Shown here in pieces: positions 23,904-36,300 of a stretch of DNA of 64,000 nt; position 1 is the first letter of the stretch, and every line of letters begins with the position of its first letter. Both the position numbers and the translations under genes were made by a program. The notes beneath the pieces are model-generated. The model was not told where the DNA came from. It ran no database searches and saw only the letters and a program-made list of their open reading frames with translations. The DNA comes from Batrachochytrium dendrobatidis JAM81 (Eukaryota > Chytridiomycota > Chytridiomycetes > Rhizophydiales): assembly GCF_000203795.2 (NCBI RefSeq), contig NW_006281099.1, forward strand, positions 2,173,774 to 2,237,773, in the 5' to 3' direction.

Positions 23904-25646
23904 ATGGTTGCTGAAAAAAGAAGTACTCCCGATACAACTGCAGATGCTCAAGCAAAGCGAATTGCTACTTCACATACACTAGGAACTTCTGCTGCATTCA
24001 CTTCAAAAGCATCCGTATATCGTCATGAATCACGACCCAATCCATTTGGTATTCGACCTTTGGGCAATATGCTCTTGGATGGCGGTTCATTCACCACTCG
24101 GAATAGTGGTCTTGGTGCATTTTCTGGATTAGACGATCACTTATTGCTAGAGCTAATCGCTACTGCGTTTTCTTGCGCTCATCCCTGCTCCATTGAAACC
24201 ATGTTCACTGCAACTGAAGGTGATCGAGCTCTCAATCGCCTTGCTCAAACCAGCAGGGCTTGGTACTGTCTTGTATCCAATGATGGAGTATGGCGTCAAC
24301 GTACTATCAGTCGGTTTGGAGGCAATTTTAAATATATGAATTCATGGCGGGATACATTCAAATATACAATTCTAGTCAACCAGTTTCGACTATCCGACTT
24401 TATTCCTGACCAACCTCTTCGTGTATCTGGCATGTATTCTGACCTACTATATACGTCTTGGCGTTGTGCAACTGTTCCTCTGGATCATCTCTGTGGTATT
24501 GGCATTGATAATATTTCAAGAAGAAATAATCTATCGCTCTCTGATTTTTTACAAGAGTATGCCAAGCCTAATTTGCCAGTGATTTTAACAGATGTTGTGA
24601 GAGAATGGCCTGCGTTTAAAAAATGGTCGACTGATTTTTTTATGGATCACCATGGTTCAAAAACATTCAAGGCGGAAGCTGTTGATATCTCATTTGCAAA
24701 CTATGCAGAATATGCAAGGCATGCACAAGAAGAAGCCCCACTTTATTTGTTCGATAAAGGGTTTACCAACGATACTTTTCTTTCTGCAGATTATGTTGTA
24801 CCAAAATATTTTTCACAAGACCTCTTTCAAGTTCTTGGTGACAACCGTCCAGACTATAGATGGCTTATTATTGGTCCTGCGCGATCTGGCAGCACGTTTC
24901 ATATAGATCCCAATTCCAGTAAGTATAGCCTTTAACTCCAATTAATTCATGCATTGTTCTATAGCTAATATCTGTTATTTCATGCTTATATGTAAAACAT
25001 TCAACAATCAGCTTCAGCTTGGAATGCAGTTATTACTGGCGCTAAAAAATGGATTCTATATCCACCAGAATGTATCCCACCAGGAGTATTTCCTAGCAAA
25101 GATGGCTCAAACGTTACTTCACCCGTGTCATTAGCAGAATGGTTTATGAACTATTACCAAGAAATTCACAGCAGTGCTGGGGCGAGTAATCAAAACACTA
25201 AATGCACTCCCAAGCCTATAGAGTGTATCTGTAGAGCAGGAGAAATGATATTTGTACCCAACGGATGGTGGCATTGTGTTATGAATCTAACCGACTCAAT
25301 CGCCATTACGCAAAATTTTGTGTCGAGTGAAAATCTGGTTAATGTGCTCGACTTTCTAGAGTTTAAACCAGATCAGGTATCTGGATTTTGTAATCCAAAT
25401 CCCTACAGCCTATTTTTTAATGCCTTGAAAGAGAAAATGCCAAATGTTCTTGAAGAGGCTCAGGCATCCCGTAGTTTGATCAAACACGAAAATAGCACTT
25501 GCACCATTACAAAAAGTATTTCTCACAATGACCAAACCAAAGCAACTTTGAAGCAATCCATGTGGCATCAACTTACGGCTCAGTCTGAAGATACAGCCGA
25601 CTCGATAGAGAGTGGAGGTGGATTTACGTTCAATTTTGAAATATAG
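23904..25646 (+). CDS. F-box/JmjC-domain protein (JMJD6-like)
   Basis: Predicted Fe(II)/2-oxoglutarate oxygenase with an N-terminal F-box. Two exons in phase (23904-24918, 25012-25646), about 549 residues. The F-box-like segment is LDDHLLLELIATAF...LAQTSRAWYCLVSNDGVWRQ (residues about 78-145). The JmjC domain covers about 225-480: LPVILTDVVREWPAF, YRWLIIGPARSGSTFHIDPN with the His and Asp iron ligands, TSAWNAVITGAKKWILYPP, and GEMIFVPNGWWHCVMNL with the distal His. All three iron ligands are present, so it is probably active. JMJD6 relatives act as lysyl hydroxylases or demethylases on RNA-processing proteins; the substrate here is unknown. The C-terminal 60 residues are not conserved to my eye. 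Its stop lies only 43 bp from that of the convergent ropporin gene. Confidence 0.88.
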
Positions 25647-25689
25647 TTTGTAGAATTATGTTTATTTCCAAAACATTGCATCTTTCGGC

Positions 25690-27164
25690 TTATTCTGCGT
25701 TTTCATTGGCGGGCTCTTGACCTGTAGTGTTCATATCCTCATCCTTGTTTTCAAATGAATCTATGTTGGCTGCTTCGTCTTGCTGCATATTATCTACTGG
25801 AGGGTGAGATTCGTCCATATGGACATGTGTATCAGACTCTGGATTGACTGGAGCGTCTGCATTTAACAAAGAGTTTCCTTGTAGCTCCTTCAACACAATC
25901 TCTAGAACAGATTTAGTGGGATATTCCCGCCTACCAATCCACGTAGTAGTGAAGATGAGTGATACATGAAATATGTAGCGATTGTATTTTTATGCATTAA
26001 ACTATACGTACTGAGAGATCCCCTCGAATGCTTGAACAATGTTGCGTCCAATAGCAGGGTCAATGGCTCTATCTTGCTCAACCAAAAATACCACCACCTC
26101 TTGAATAAGAGCAACTGGTACTTTTCCGTTGTCGCCTACAAGATTGCAAACAAGCTCTGCGGTTGCCTCTAGCGTCTTTTACAAAGCAAAAATTAAGCCC
26201 AAAACAAGTTGGATACAGGTGTTGAATGGTATTCATGCATCAGTATATCATAAACTAAGCTTACCCCAGCAGCCGAAGCACACAAAAAAGCCCAAAACTT
26301 GACCCATGGTATCTTGTCCGAAGTCCATCCGCCAAGTCTATTAAATGCAATTTTAAATAAGAATGAAAGCAGGCATTATAGTCATCGAGATCGGCAGTAG
26401 ATTGTCAGTCTGGGCACGCTCTAATAACTGAATGTAGATATTTCCATGCATCACCTAAGCAAACTTACAAGAAAATATCTTGAACCTGAGCAGAGGGAAT
26501 ATTCGCAAGGCTTGCCGCCTCTTCAATATCCTTTCTTGAAACAGAGCTTCTTTCTTCTGATGAGGAGAACTAATAGATATGCATAGATACAGGGCCATGA
26601 TAAATTCCGACGTGTTAGTCCATAGCTTGGCATATGCATCAACAGCGTACCAACGGAATATGCTCAAGATTCCCACCCAACACACCTTTGTATAAAATGC
26701 ATCCAACTGCATATCACTCAACCGCTTTCCTGCATTAGCTTGCGTGCGTTGTTTAGCCAGTCTTGCAAAATATCTTTTGAGAATAGTGCAGGAATATTAG
26801 TGTAGATTCAATAGCACCAAAGCTGGCTCTCATCATATTTCTACAGCTCTAGATGCCCATTCAATCCTTGCCAATGAGTATCACCATCTAGCTAATGAAT
26901 ATCACCATCTAGCTAATGAAACCATTATCTCATGCACTTGCATACATTTGAAGGACAGCTGCTCTCTCCTGGCGTCATTTCAGCCTAATTTTATGAATTA
27001 CAAAAACTGCAATTGATTCAATGCATAGTCAGGACTTACTCGGAAGAACTAGCCAAAATATCAGCAGGCTGGGATTTGATGATAAACTTTGCATAGTTCT
27101 TTAGGATTTCTGGAAGGTCAGAAGGAATCTTGATTTGCTCTGCAGAATAAAGTGGCTCAGTCAT
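25690..27164 (-). CDS. ROPN1L: Ropporin-1-like RIIa-domain protein (flagellar)
   Basis: RIIa-fold dimerisation/docking protein. Animal ROPN1L and related proteins sit in the radial spokes of cilia or the sperm fibrous sheath. ATG at 27164 begins MTEPLYSAEQIKIPSDLPEI, then LKNYAKFIIKSQPADILAS, the RIIa helix pair. Exon 1 joins in phase to YFARLAKQRTQANAGKRLSDMQLDAFYTK (26770-26685), then DIEEAASLANIPSAQVQDIF (about 26560-26470), LGGWTSDKIPWVKFWAFLCASAAG (26335-26265), and TLEATAELVCNLVGDNGKVP...FEGISQ (26175-26010). The last exon is from 25930: REYPTKSVLEIVLKELQ with an acidic tail. WVKFWAFLCASAAG matches the WLKFLALACSALG core of ROPN1L. An upstream in-frame ATG at 27251 is possible but does not fit the family start. 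This gene points to a zoosporic fungus. Confidence 0.82.
26877..26918. repeat. 21-bp direct tandem repeat, two units
   Basis: The unit (A/G)TATCACCATCTAGCTAATG occurs twice head to tail inside the first intron of the ropporin-like gene. Only one base differs. Confidence 0.8.
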
Positions 27165-27383
27165 ACTTGGTATAGTTTTGCTACAAAAGATGAAACTTGG
27201 ATAAAAAACTTTTGCCGACACTCTAGAATTTATTCGCTCAAAAATAGACATTCGTGTGATATCGGCAAGCCATTACAACTGAGTCGAGATGCTTAAAGAT
27301 TTGCAATCAAGTCTGATGCTGCGGTGTAGAGTAGCTGTATATCTTCAATAGTAATATTTTGAAAAAAACATTTATTCGGACAT

Positions 27384-29234
27384 TCATTTGAAACCCGACT
27401 CCTGAGATAGCTTTCCAAGATATCGCTGCTGGAATTCGTATATCAGTACAGCGATGGCAAACAATGGCTAAATATATCAAGTATTTAGAATTGCGCTCCA
27501 ATATATGTAAGCATTATAGTGCTCGGGAAAATAACACTTACCGATACAATCATCATACGGGGCACCACTCCTTTAAACAATGCAGTACATCCCTCGTTCT
27601 TCAAGATATCACTATTGTATTTCAACCCCAATAAATGTGAGCATGAGATCAGCAGTCTAAAATATACGTCAAAATGGTTTTATAAACTCACCGGTAGCAG
27701 TGCATCATTCCTGTATATACTTTATCTCCCGGTTTAGCAATCACTTGCAGTCGAGTCTTGACTACATCCATAGGAGTAACGACAGCAGAAGCAATCGCGC
27801 CGCTTACAATACCGCTGCTAAATATCACGGAGAAAGGAGCTTCTCCGTTAGTATGCGCAGGTGTCAAGGCTTTCTTGAGAATGGCAACCATGGGAAAAAA
27901 TACAAAGGAGAACGGAACATCGCGGGCAAGAGTTGCAGTGGTTCCTTTGTACAATCCTCGTAATCCGAGTTGACGGACAATGCCCGTCATAGTTATTTTT
28001 GAATTGGATCCGGTACCAGAGGATGCACCAGCAAGTTGAAGCTGAATCTTGACTATTTCCATCGGGTTGGTAGCAACAACTTGGCAAAACCCTGCTGTAG
28101 CTCCGGAAAGCTAAATACCAAAATTGCAATGCATCGTGACCAGCAATCATACATACAGTAAGCAGTGCATCAAAGGCTTATATAGACTAGACATACAACA
28201 TACCATGCCATAAAAAAGAGGAAGATGGTCAGGATGGGCCTTTATCTGGCGACCCCAAAACTCTCTCGCATAGTCATTCATTGCCAACTGATCATGACAT
28301 GAACAAAGGTAAAAAGATTTAGTAGCTCTACAATAACAAGGTTTATGCCAAAAAATAATGGACATGCAATTTACAAGGCACTGTAATATTACCTTGATAG
28401 CCTTTTCAGGGCATATGCCTGTGAAAACAAACAAGACAAGAGTTGATTAAAACACATGCCTTTTCGAGTCTTGGTAACCATACCATTATAAAGCAATCAT
28501 CAGTACGAACCAATGAGATTAGGAATAAGACCTCGATATAGTCCACGAAATCCTTCATTAGTAATGATTTTCCGTGCGCCATCTAAACTACCAAAATAAT
28601 TCATCCGCCAAACTCGCATTAGATACACGTAAAAGATGAATATTGAGTTATATATCGTGCATGCAGTAACCAATGCATCATCTGTCAACATACATTCCAC
28701 GATACTGAGGACCGTTTAAACCACTCTTTTGATTTTGCAGTCTTGTCTTGACAGTATCTAAAAACAGAAACAGGCCACACACCAACCAGATAAAGCGGGT
28801 GAATTCATATTCATTAGATTAGTTGAATAGAAAATGATAAATTCAAATCTGGCTTATGAAATAGCAGCAAGCAGGTCACTTGCCTAGTGGAAATATACTA
28901 TCAAGCCAATAAAATACAAGATCAGGTAAATTTCCGATAAAAAAGCAATTATTCCATTGTCCAAGCTGAAATTATGACTATTGATATTTCAAAAGTAGTG
29001 CTTACAGACAAGTGCCAATGACGCCAGCAATCGCACCGCATACAAGCTTGGCGGGAAGACTGCTACTAACCATAATAGAATGGATCGCCATATATTGTAT
29101 AACAGCAGCCAGAGATGGTAAGAATGAGTCGGCAATAAACCAGTTGATACTTGCAATTAAATTCCCTACCTGGCAACAACAGGAGCGTTCTGATTCGGAT
29201 AAGAGATCGACGACTGTTGAAATTCAGAAACCAT
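27384..29234 (-). CDS. Mitochondrial carrier, glutamate/aspartate-glutamate type
   Basis: Inner-membrane solute carrier (SLC25 family) with three tandem repeats of two helices. ATG at 29234 gives MVSEFQQSSISYPNQNAPVV. The next exon has KLVCGAIAGVIGTC (29060-29010). Repeat 1 signature is DTVKTRLQNQ (28760-28730), followed by ARKIITNEGFRGLYRGLIPN (28590-28500). Then PEKAIK, LAMNDYAREFWGRQ and PLFYGM. Repeat 2 is TNPMEIVKIQLQLAG (28080-28030) and RQLGLRGLYKGTTATLARDVPFS. Repeat 3 is TPMDVVKTRLQVIAKPG (27770-27720), DILKNEGCTALFKGVVPRMMIVS, and PLFAIAVLIYEFQQRYLGKL. The PEKAIKLAMND and MEIVKIQLQ motifs are those of glutamate carriers (SLC25A18/A22) and the carrier half of aspartate-glutamate exchangers. 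No EF-hand N-terminal half is present, so the glutamate carrier is the better guess. Confidence 0.85.
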
Positions 29235-30225
29235 GATAGCAAAAATGCAAGTCACAAATGCTTTCAATGTATACAAGTAGTTATCTGTAAATTCCAGTGA
29301 GTTCTTATTAAAAACTGTAACGATAAGATCCTTAGCAGCAACTCGGCGAATGTGATAATATGCTGCTGTTCAACAATGCTGCTCCATAAATGTAGCGAGT
29401 TTTAATCGGCTATAAATCGCAAAATTTAAAGTCCAAATATCTATCACGTGGGCTTGAATTTTTCCACCTATTGTGATAATGCCAATAAGCTGCCAGCACT
29501 AAAGATGCTTTGAAATAGCTCAAGCCAATGAGCATCAATCAAGATCTATCTAGTTTACTGATTAGCTGATTTGCTAGTTTTATTTGGCTGATATCTTGCA
29601 TACCAGCATACAAACTGCCAGTTGCTATTTTTGAGTAGCCGAGAGATGCGATTGCAACCAGTGATAAAGTTGCACCAACATGATTTAATGCTGGACAAGC
29701 ATTCCAATTTGGCTTTAAACCCCAGATGCAGTTGGTAGTGCATTAATGTATAAATTATACAAAACTGTTTGTTCATCAGCTGCACGTTTATAGTCATATC
29801 TTACGATTTGTTCACTCGAAAGTATAACTACAATCACTTCATTTTTGCATAACCATATATTGTACAATCACCGAGTTTAAACCCAGATTCATCCATTGCA
29901 ACCCAAACACTCAATTCAATCGTTTAAATATTTCCAAACTGTACAAACTCCACTTTGATGACATTTATTTTGGAATGAATAACAATTTCGGCAATAAGTA
30001 GTAATGGACACTCGAGTGCTGTGAATCGTCAAATTCAACCAGATCTGATTTATGACCAGCCGATTAGCGACAGAATAAACTAAATGCATGACAATGTTGA
30101 TCGTACCCGCCATGGCAGATGCAGTTTGCCAATTGGCTGTTTATTTTACTGCTGTTTTGCGTCCATTCACAACTTTGACTTTTTAGAATCTTCAAGGCCC
30201 ATATCAACCACATACATCTGACACC
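29235..30225. other. Divergent spacer with faint MITE relic H
   Basis: 991 bp containing promoters for the carrier and AP-3 mu. The stretch 29845-29960 (TATATTGTACAATCACCGAG, then TTTAAACCCAGATTCATCCATTGCAAC) matches the conserved core of the element family. I cannot find its ends. Confidence 0.45.
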
Positions 30226-32239
30226 ATGTTTGACAGTCTGTTTGTGATTGATAATAGTGGGCAAGTATATTGACCTACATAATGAGCCATAGTGCTGATT
30301 TGCCCATGTTTTGGTCGGTACAATGCAATTGACCCACTTTATGCAACGTTAGGTCTGTCATCATTGAAAAGCATTGGAAGCAGGTCTTGTCTCGTCGAGT
30401 GATTGATGAGTTTGTAGTTCAAGTGCAAGGATATCCTATACAGCAAGAGGCTCCTCCTGTACTGTATATAGAAGGGTACTACATGCTATACATCAGCAGA
30501 CATGACTTGCTGTTTGTATCTGCTGTTCAGACAGAAGGTAATAAACTTTATGTAAACAACAGCGTCAGCTTTATCTACATTATATGAATGCATTGGAAAT
30601 CATTCTCAACACGTTATATCTGTCACCAATGAAAATGAATCTCGACTAAAACTTGATATCAAATACCAGTTGCGCCGTCCAGCGTCTTCTTCTTCTTGCA
30701 TCAGATCGTCGAGCTTTTGTACGACTATTTCGGCGGCATGTCTGAGCAGATTCTCAAAGAGAATTTTGTGATTGTGTATGAGCTGCTAGAAGAGTTGGTT
30801 GACTATGGATCGCCATACATCACCGAGCCGTGTTTACTCAAGGAGATGATTCCTCCACCATCGCTGCTGGCATCGATGATGAATGCAGTGTCTATTGGGA
30901 CTCAGTGGGTATACATGTATTGGACAAGACAATGTCTATTTTGACTGGCAGATTCGGATTTTGACTGAATCCGAGTCTTGATGATAGATTCGGCACCAAG
31001 CTGCCGACAGGGTATGCATCGACTGTTCCATGGCGATCAACAGGACTCAAATACACCAACAATGAGATATTTTTTGATGTTGTTGAAGAGTTGGATGTTA
31101 TCATGGACAGGTATGCCATATTGAATGATTTTCATTACGAGACATTAATGGCTCCAAGTGTCTAGTTTATTGCGTGTTTTATAGTCGGATATGGCTGAAT
31201 GCAAACCATTTGTATTGAACACTTGAATTGCTGTATGCACAGGAACGGGAAAATAGTAGCAGGCGCCATATTTGGAGACATTCTGTGTACCAGTAAGCTT
31301 TCTGGTATGCCAGATCTTCTTCTCACATTAGGCAACAAGACTGCGATTGCAGATGGCATGTCGAGTCTACATCCATGTGTTCGTGTAGGACGTTACGAAC
31401 GAGATCGAACGCTGTCGTTTGTTCCTCCTGATGGAGCGTTTCGCCTGATGGAGTACAAGTGAGTATCTTTATGCATGAGTGTGACTGGAATCTGGCTTGA
31501 CATTTTGGATTGGTCGTGAAATCTAGTGTTCCAATCCACAGCCAGACTCAGCTTCCCATCCTAGTCAAGCCAACACTGAAATGGAAAAGGAGTGGAGGTA
31601 TATACTCTGTACTGTCTAGTTTTTCAAATCATTCCATGTTTAAAAACGTTTTAATAATGTGGATTGTCTGCATTGGATGGTTTGCCATCAATATAGGTAA
31701 ACTAGATATTAGCATTCATCCTAAAATACCAAGCGAAAGGATGATAGATCAGTTGGTGATTACTGCCAATTTGCCCACTGAAGTCTTGTCCATCCGTACC
31801 AATCCAACTATAGGACGCTGTAGTTTTGATCCTACCAGCAAGGTATTTTATTGTGGATCTTGGATCAAAAGTCTATTTTAACTAATTGCGTTGATGGCTG
31901 TAGGTGCTTACATGGACGATTGGGAAAATGGCAGCAAATCTAACCACATCAGGACTTGCACAATTTACTGGATACCTTGTCACTGAGAATGCGTGAGTGT
32001 ATCTGCAGTGTTTAGATTGCATTCATGATACTAATAGTTGTAGATCTGTGCTTTCAAATAGAGCGGAGCTGTCTAAGCGATCCAAGAATATAGTGTTTAA
32101 TGTTGATTTTCGAATCAATATGCATTCAGTATCTGGCATACGCATTGACTCATTGGCAGTTCAAAACGAAGGGTATACTCCGTTCAAGGGAGGTCGAGGA
32201 TATACAAAGACGGGACGATTTCAAATACGAACGTATTGA
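30226..32239 (+). CDS. APM3: AP-3 adaptor complex mu subunit
   Basis: Medium chain of AP-3, which sorts cargo from Golgi/endosome to vacuole or lysosome. Nine exons, every junction in phase: 30226-30260, 30353-30537, 30670-30904, 30988-31110, 31243-31458, 31527-31597, 31697-31842, 31904-31992, 32044-32239. N-terminal longin domain: MFDSLFVIDNSGSVIIEKHWKQV, FVSAVQTEVAPSSVFFFLHQ, ELLYDYFGG, ENFVIVYELLEELVDYG. The linker ends LPTGYASTVPWR. The MHD (cargo-binding) domain has NEIFFDVVEELDVIMDRNG, GDILCTSKLSGMPDL, FVPPDGAFRLMEYN, and the end YTKTGRFQIRTY, typical of mu3. The first intron uses a GC donor (GG/GCAAGT). Length of about 430 residues is normal. The next gene starts 55 bp after its stop. 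Confidence 0.93.
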
Positions 32240-32294
32240 ATTGCTGGTAATTACAATTCCCAAAACTCGAGTTTCTTTGGTTATAAAGATCAGC

Positions 32295-33043
32295 ATGGTT
32301 CTTGGGAATGTGGGTAAGGGCTGGTGTATAATGATGGCTACAACAGCCTTGGCTGGATCAGTGAATGACATTTGAGCAAGATAGTTTGGAACCAAGTGAT
32401 GGATGTAATAATGAACCGTTTATATCCACTTGTTTTGGACTATTGATACTTTAGAAAGCATAGTTGGGTTATTCATCGTTGCCATTTGCTGGGGGTTCAC
32501 TAACCCATTCATCAAGTCAGGCAGTAAGGGATTGGAAGCAGTGAGCCTCAAGCATGCATCTAGTTCCTGGTGGACAAGACAGGCAGCGGAACTGTGGTTT
32601 CTTGGTACTCGCTGGCAGGCAAGCCTTTTCAATTGCAATGATTATACTTATTTTAACTAGATAGAATCATTAGATGAATGGCTCTAATTACAGATACGGT
32701 CTTGATAGTATGTATTGCCCTTGGCAGTGAATCTCAGTGGATCGACAGTTTATTATTACACGTTAGGAGATGCCGACATTTCACTAGCAGTGCCTATTAC
32801 AAACTCATTAACACTGGCATTGACAGTATTATCTGGAATAGCGCTTGGAGAGTCGTTTGGATCATGGCGTATGTCGTATGAATGATAATCAGGACTATTC
32901 TGTATTGCTTCCGTAGACTATAATCCCAATTCATGTTGAATATTAACTTGAACTTCTAAACTGGAACAGGACGGATACTCGGGATGGGATGCGTATTTGT
33001 AGGGGTGACATTGTGTGTCAGTTCTAAATTGTCATCGCAATGA
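32295..33043 (+). CDS. TMEM234: TMEM234 homologue, small multi-pass membrane protein
   Basis: Four-helix membrane protein of the TMEM234/DUF-type family, distantly related to drug/metabolite transporters; its biochemical role is unknown. Exons 32295-32313, 32455-32618, 32709-32868, 32970-33043, all in phase, about 138 residues, which matches human TMEM234. Key segments: ESIVGLFIVAICWGFTNPFI, ELWFLGTRWQ then YVLPLAVNLSGSTVYYYTLG, DADISLAVPITNSLTLALTV, GIALGESFGSW, and RILGMGCVFVGVTLCVSS. Intron 2 must use a GC donor (CAG/GCAAGC). Only a 6-codon first exon precedes the first helix. It starts 55 bp after the AP-3 mu stop on the same strand, so the promoter is very short or lies within AP-3 mu. 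Not recognised by a single long reading frame, hence easy to miss. Confidence 0.85.
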
Positions 33044-33355
33044 ATAGCAACAGTGTCATGGGTAGAAGATACTTCATATGAAGTAGGATAATAAAAACGA
33101 AGTAATCCCAAGCTCAACGCTGAAACCGGTTCCAAATGTGTGGGTGCGCTTCGTCTCGATTCGAGGTTTACCATCAAGAATTTGTTTTACAACAAAGTTG
33201 ATATTACAGTTGTCAAATAGATAGTCACACTACTGCTGGGAGAGTAGGCTCACCAAATCAACAGCCATTGCCTTTACTTAGACTCATTGATTGCGATTGA
33301 CTTTCACTCACTGTTATTCTAGCAACTTGTTCTATTAAATACATTTCCTGTACAC
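33044..33355. other. Spacer TMEM234 to IQ-CH-RhoGEF gene
   Basis: 312 bp, AT-rich. I see no gene, element or clear regulatory site. Confidence 0.3.
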
Positions 33356-36300
33356 ATGCAGCAACCATTGCAAGGCCACACACAGCTGCAGATGCAGGCC
33401 CAGTCGCACTATGTCAGTATACAGCAGAAACGGAACTCTTATTCCATGCTCGACTTCTTTGATCGGTTTGTCAGGGCTGCAGATGGCACTAAGAACACTT
33501 CACTGCCCACTCCCATTTCTCGCCAATTTATTCGCTCAAAAGCGGTTGCTCTCCTCAAGACTGCCAGGATTCCTCCATCTGAAGTGACCATCTTTGAAGA
33601 CAATTACGGCGGAACTATTTCTATTTCACAAGGTGCTATCAGTGCTATTCATAACTTTGTCAAATTCAGACACTATTCTCGCTGTGCAACCAATATCCAG
33701 CGAGTGTGGCGTGGCTATACAACCCGTAGGCAATTGACATCCAATTCGCATTACCAGTCCGGTTTAAAGAGCGTTCCGGCAAATAATCAGTATTACCAGC
33801 AGCAACAATACCAGCATCATCAAAAAAAACCTCCATCCACATCATCTTTGTCTACTAAATCTTCAATCAGCGTGGCCACCCATTCATCTCTGCCAACTAT
33901 TAATGAGCATGCTGTAAGTGAATCGGTTTCTACAGCAACTTCTGCTCAAGTCTCTGGTCAAGAAAATTTTAAAATGCTCCAGCTTGTTGAAAAAATATCC
34001 ACCAGTTACCACGAGATTGCCAATGCCAGCAAAGTTCAGGCAAGTCAATCTATTTAAACCTAGCATCGTAGTGCTGCGTGTAGTTGTAGCTTGGTATCTC
34101 GAAAATTTTCATTTATTCGAAGATTCTCAACTAACAGTTTTGATTCTTTGAATATGCTGCTTTTAGAAACCCGAGCCCACACAGCAAGAAATTGTATTTA
34201 TGTCGCTGTTAAACTCGAATGAAACATTCGAAGTATCTGACCGCATTCTCAGTGAACTATCCATTGAAGACAAGGTACATTCCTATAAACAGCAGATTGA
34301 GTCTGAGTTTAGTCTATGTGAATTTTGATTTACTTACACTTGTATGTATTAGCGTGCATTTCCAATGCCGGCCAATCAAAATGCGCAGAACACACTGTTC
34401 ATGTATCGAGAGTATTCACCCAAGGTGGTTGAATGGTAAAGTATTGAAAACTGTTTATTTAAAAATTGATGACAATGGAGTGTTTTACCATCCTAGCAAT
34501 ACTTTTTCAGCTCTTCAAATTCTTACATCCGTATCAATTTCCAAAATGTTTTAGGGTATGCAATGTTTTGGACATGAGTATTGATTTCTCAACAGACCTC
34601 ATCTCTATTTTGCGTAGTGGAGATATATTTTGTCGTTTAGCATGCGCTCTTTATCCTCGAGTAGAGTGCCAGTTGCTAGCAATGGGACCGCGTTTTGCTA
34701 TTCACAAAATCATTTTTTTCTTGGAGTTGTGTAAATCGTTGCATATCAAGCGTGCACTTTTGTTTACAGTGTCCAATTTGCTGGTTTTTCCTGAGCAAGA
34801 CAGGGAAAAAAAGGCTGCTCTGATTGTTCTTCGCACTATTCTTGCCCTGGAAAAGCATGCTCGTAATTCTGGATGGGATGGTCCTGTACTAAGTTTAAAA
34901 AATCTCGGAAGTGACGAACAGACTAGCTCATCTTATGAGGGCTTTGACAACAGCTATGAGATGCCGTTTTCCGCTGCTCAGGATACTAATCATCATATTA
35001 ATATGCAGCCCTTGGTGGAATCTAACTCTTTAAAAAATCGTGATACCAGTAGTCCAGACAAAGATTATCCACCTCTTGCACCTTTTCAGGAAGATTTACA
35101 GAATAACAATAATGCATTAATACCAAGCATTGCTCAGCCATTAAGTTCTGGTGAAATTAGTACTCAGGTTAGCACCTATTTGGTTCCCAATTTTCATACA
35201 AGAAAAAGTATTATAGCTAACACCACATTTTCATTACCTATAAATAATCAGCGTGCATCACCAGTTTTAACAGATCGTTCTTCTCAATGGGGTTCTTCAC
35301 GACATGTCAACTCCTATGTACAACCATATACTAGTCCTAAACTTGGTGAAAACTTGAGACGATTTTCTAATGTTTCTGCAAACCAATATTCAAACAGCTC
35401 ATATCCTACATCTGACTCGGAAGCTGATGCATCTGCGAGTCTTCCACGCTCTATTGGTGGGGACTCTCCCACTGATAGGTTGGTGCCAGTATCTCAAAGC
35501 TCGGCTTTACCTGTTTCAGGAAGCTATTCGACCAATCATTTAATTTCAACTCCACCTCCAACACGCAATTTACCCTCACCTGGTCCTTCACGATCATCTG
35601 AAGACCCAGCCACCAGCACATTTATGAGAGAAGTAAATGCTTCATCTCGGTCATCTCCTTCAGAATTAAAGCAAAAAGTCTTGGCTTTGGGACAATCTTT
35701 TTCCACATCAAATGGTTCCAATTTTGAGGATTCCAGATCTATCTTGAATGATTCACTTGATGCCAAACTTGCTAGTCGAAACCGAGCAATTTCTATATTT
35801 ATTGAAGACGAGGTATACTCAATGCTAATTTTCCTATCTTGCCAAAACAATTGGTCTGTTGAATTGCAATCATACTAAGCCATGTCTTGTGATATAGATC
35901 AAGTTCTCCACCAATTTGTCACATATAGTTCAATACCTTGATTATCTGGTCAAAAAGCGATGTCGTCGTAGCAACCGCTTGAGTAAAGCCATTGAGGATA
36001 AAGTGTTCAAGGAAAAAGAGTCTATTTCAAAAGCCGAAACATCTTTATACCCTGAAAACCAAAAGCGATCTGCTGGCGAATCGAATATTGCTTATATTGT
36101 ACGACTTGAATCAGAAATTGAGGGGCTTACTATTTTGCAGTCTATGGCTCGCAACATTCTGACCATCCACTCTGATTTCATTACAGAAATCAATTCTGCA
36201 GTTCAACTCGATGGTGCACCTGGCAGTTCAAAAACCACCAAAATTGGTGATATTTTTTTAAAGTTTTCCGAAAAGATCCGCCGTCCGTATGCATGTTTCT

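Noticed and set aside
32150..32638. Minus-strand frames over the TMEM234 region
   Set aside because: Antisense shadows; the plus strand carries a phase-consistent, conserved gene.
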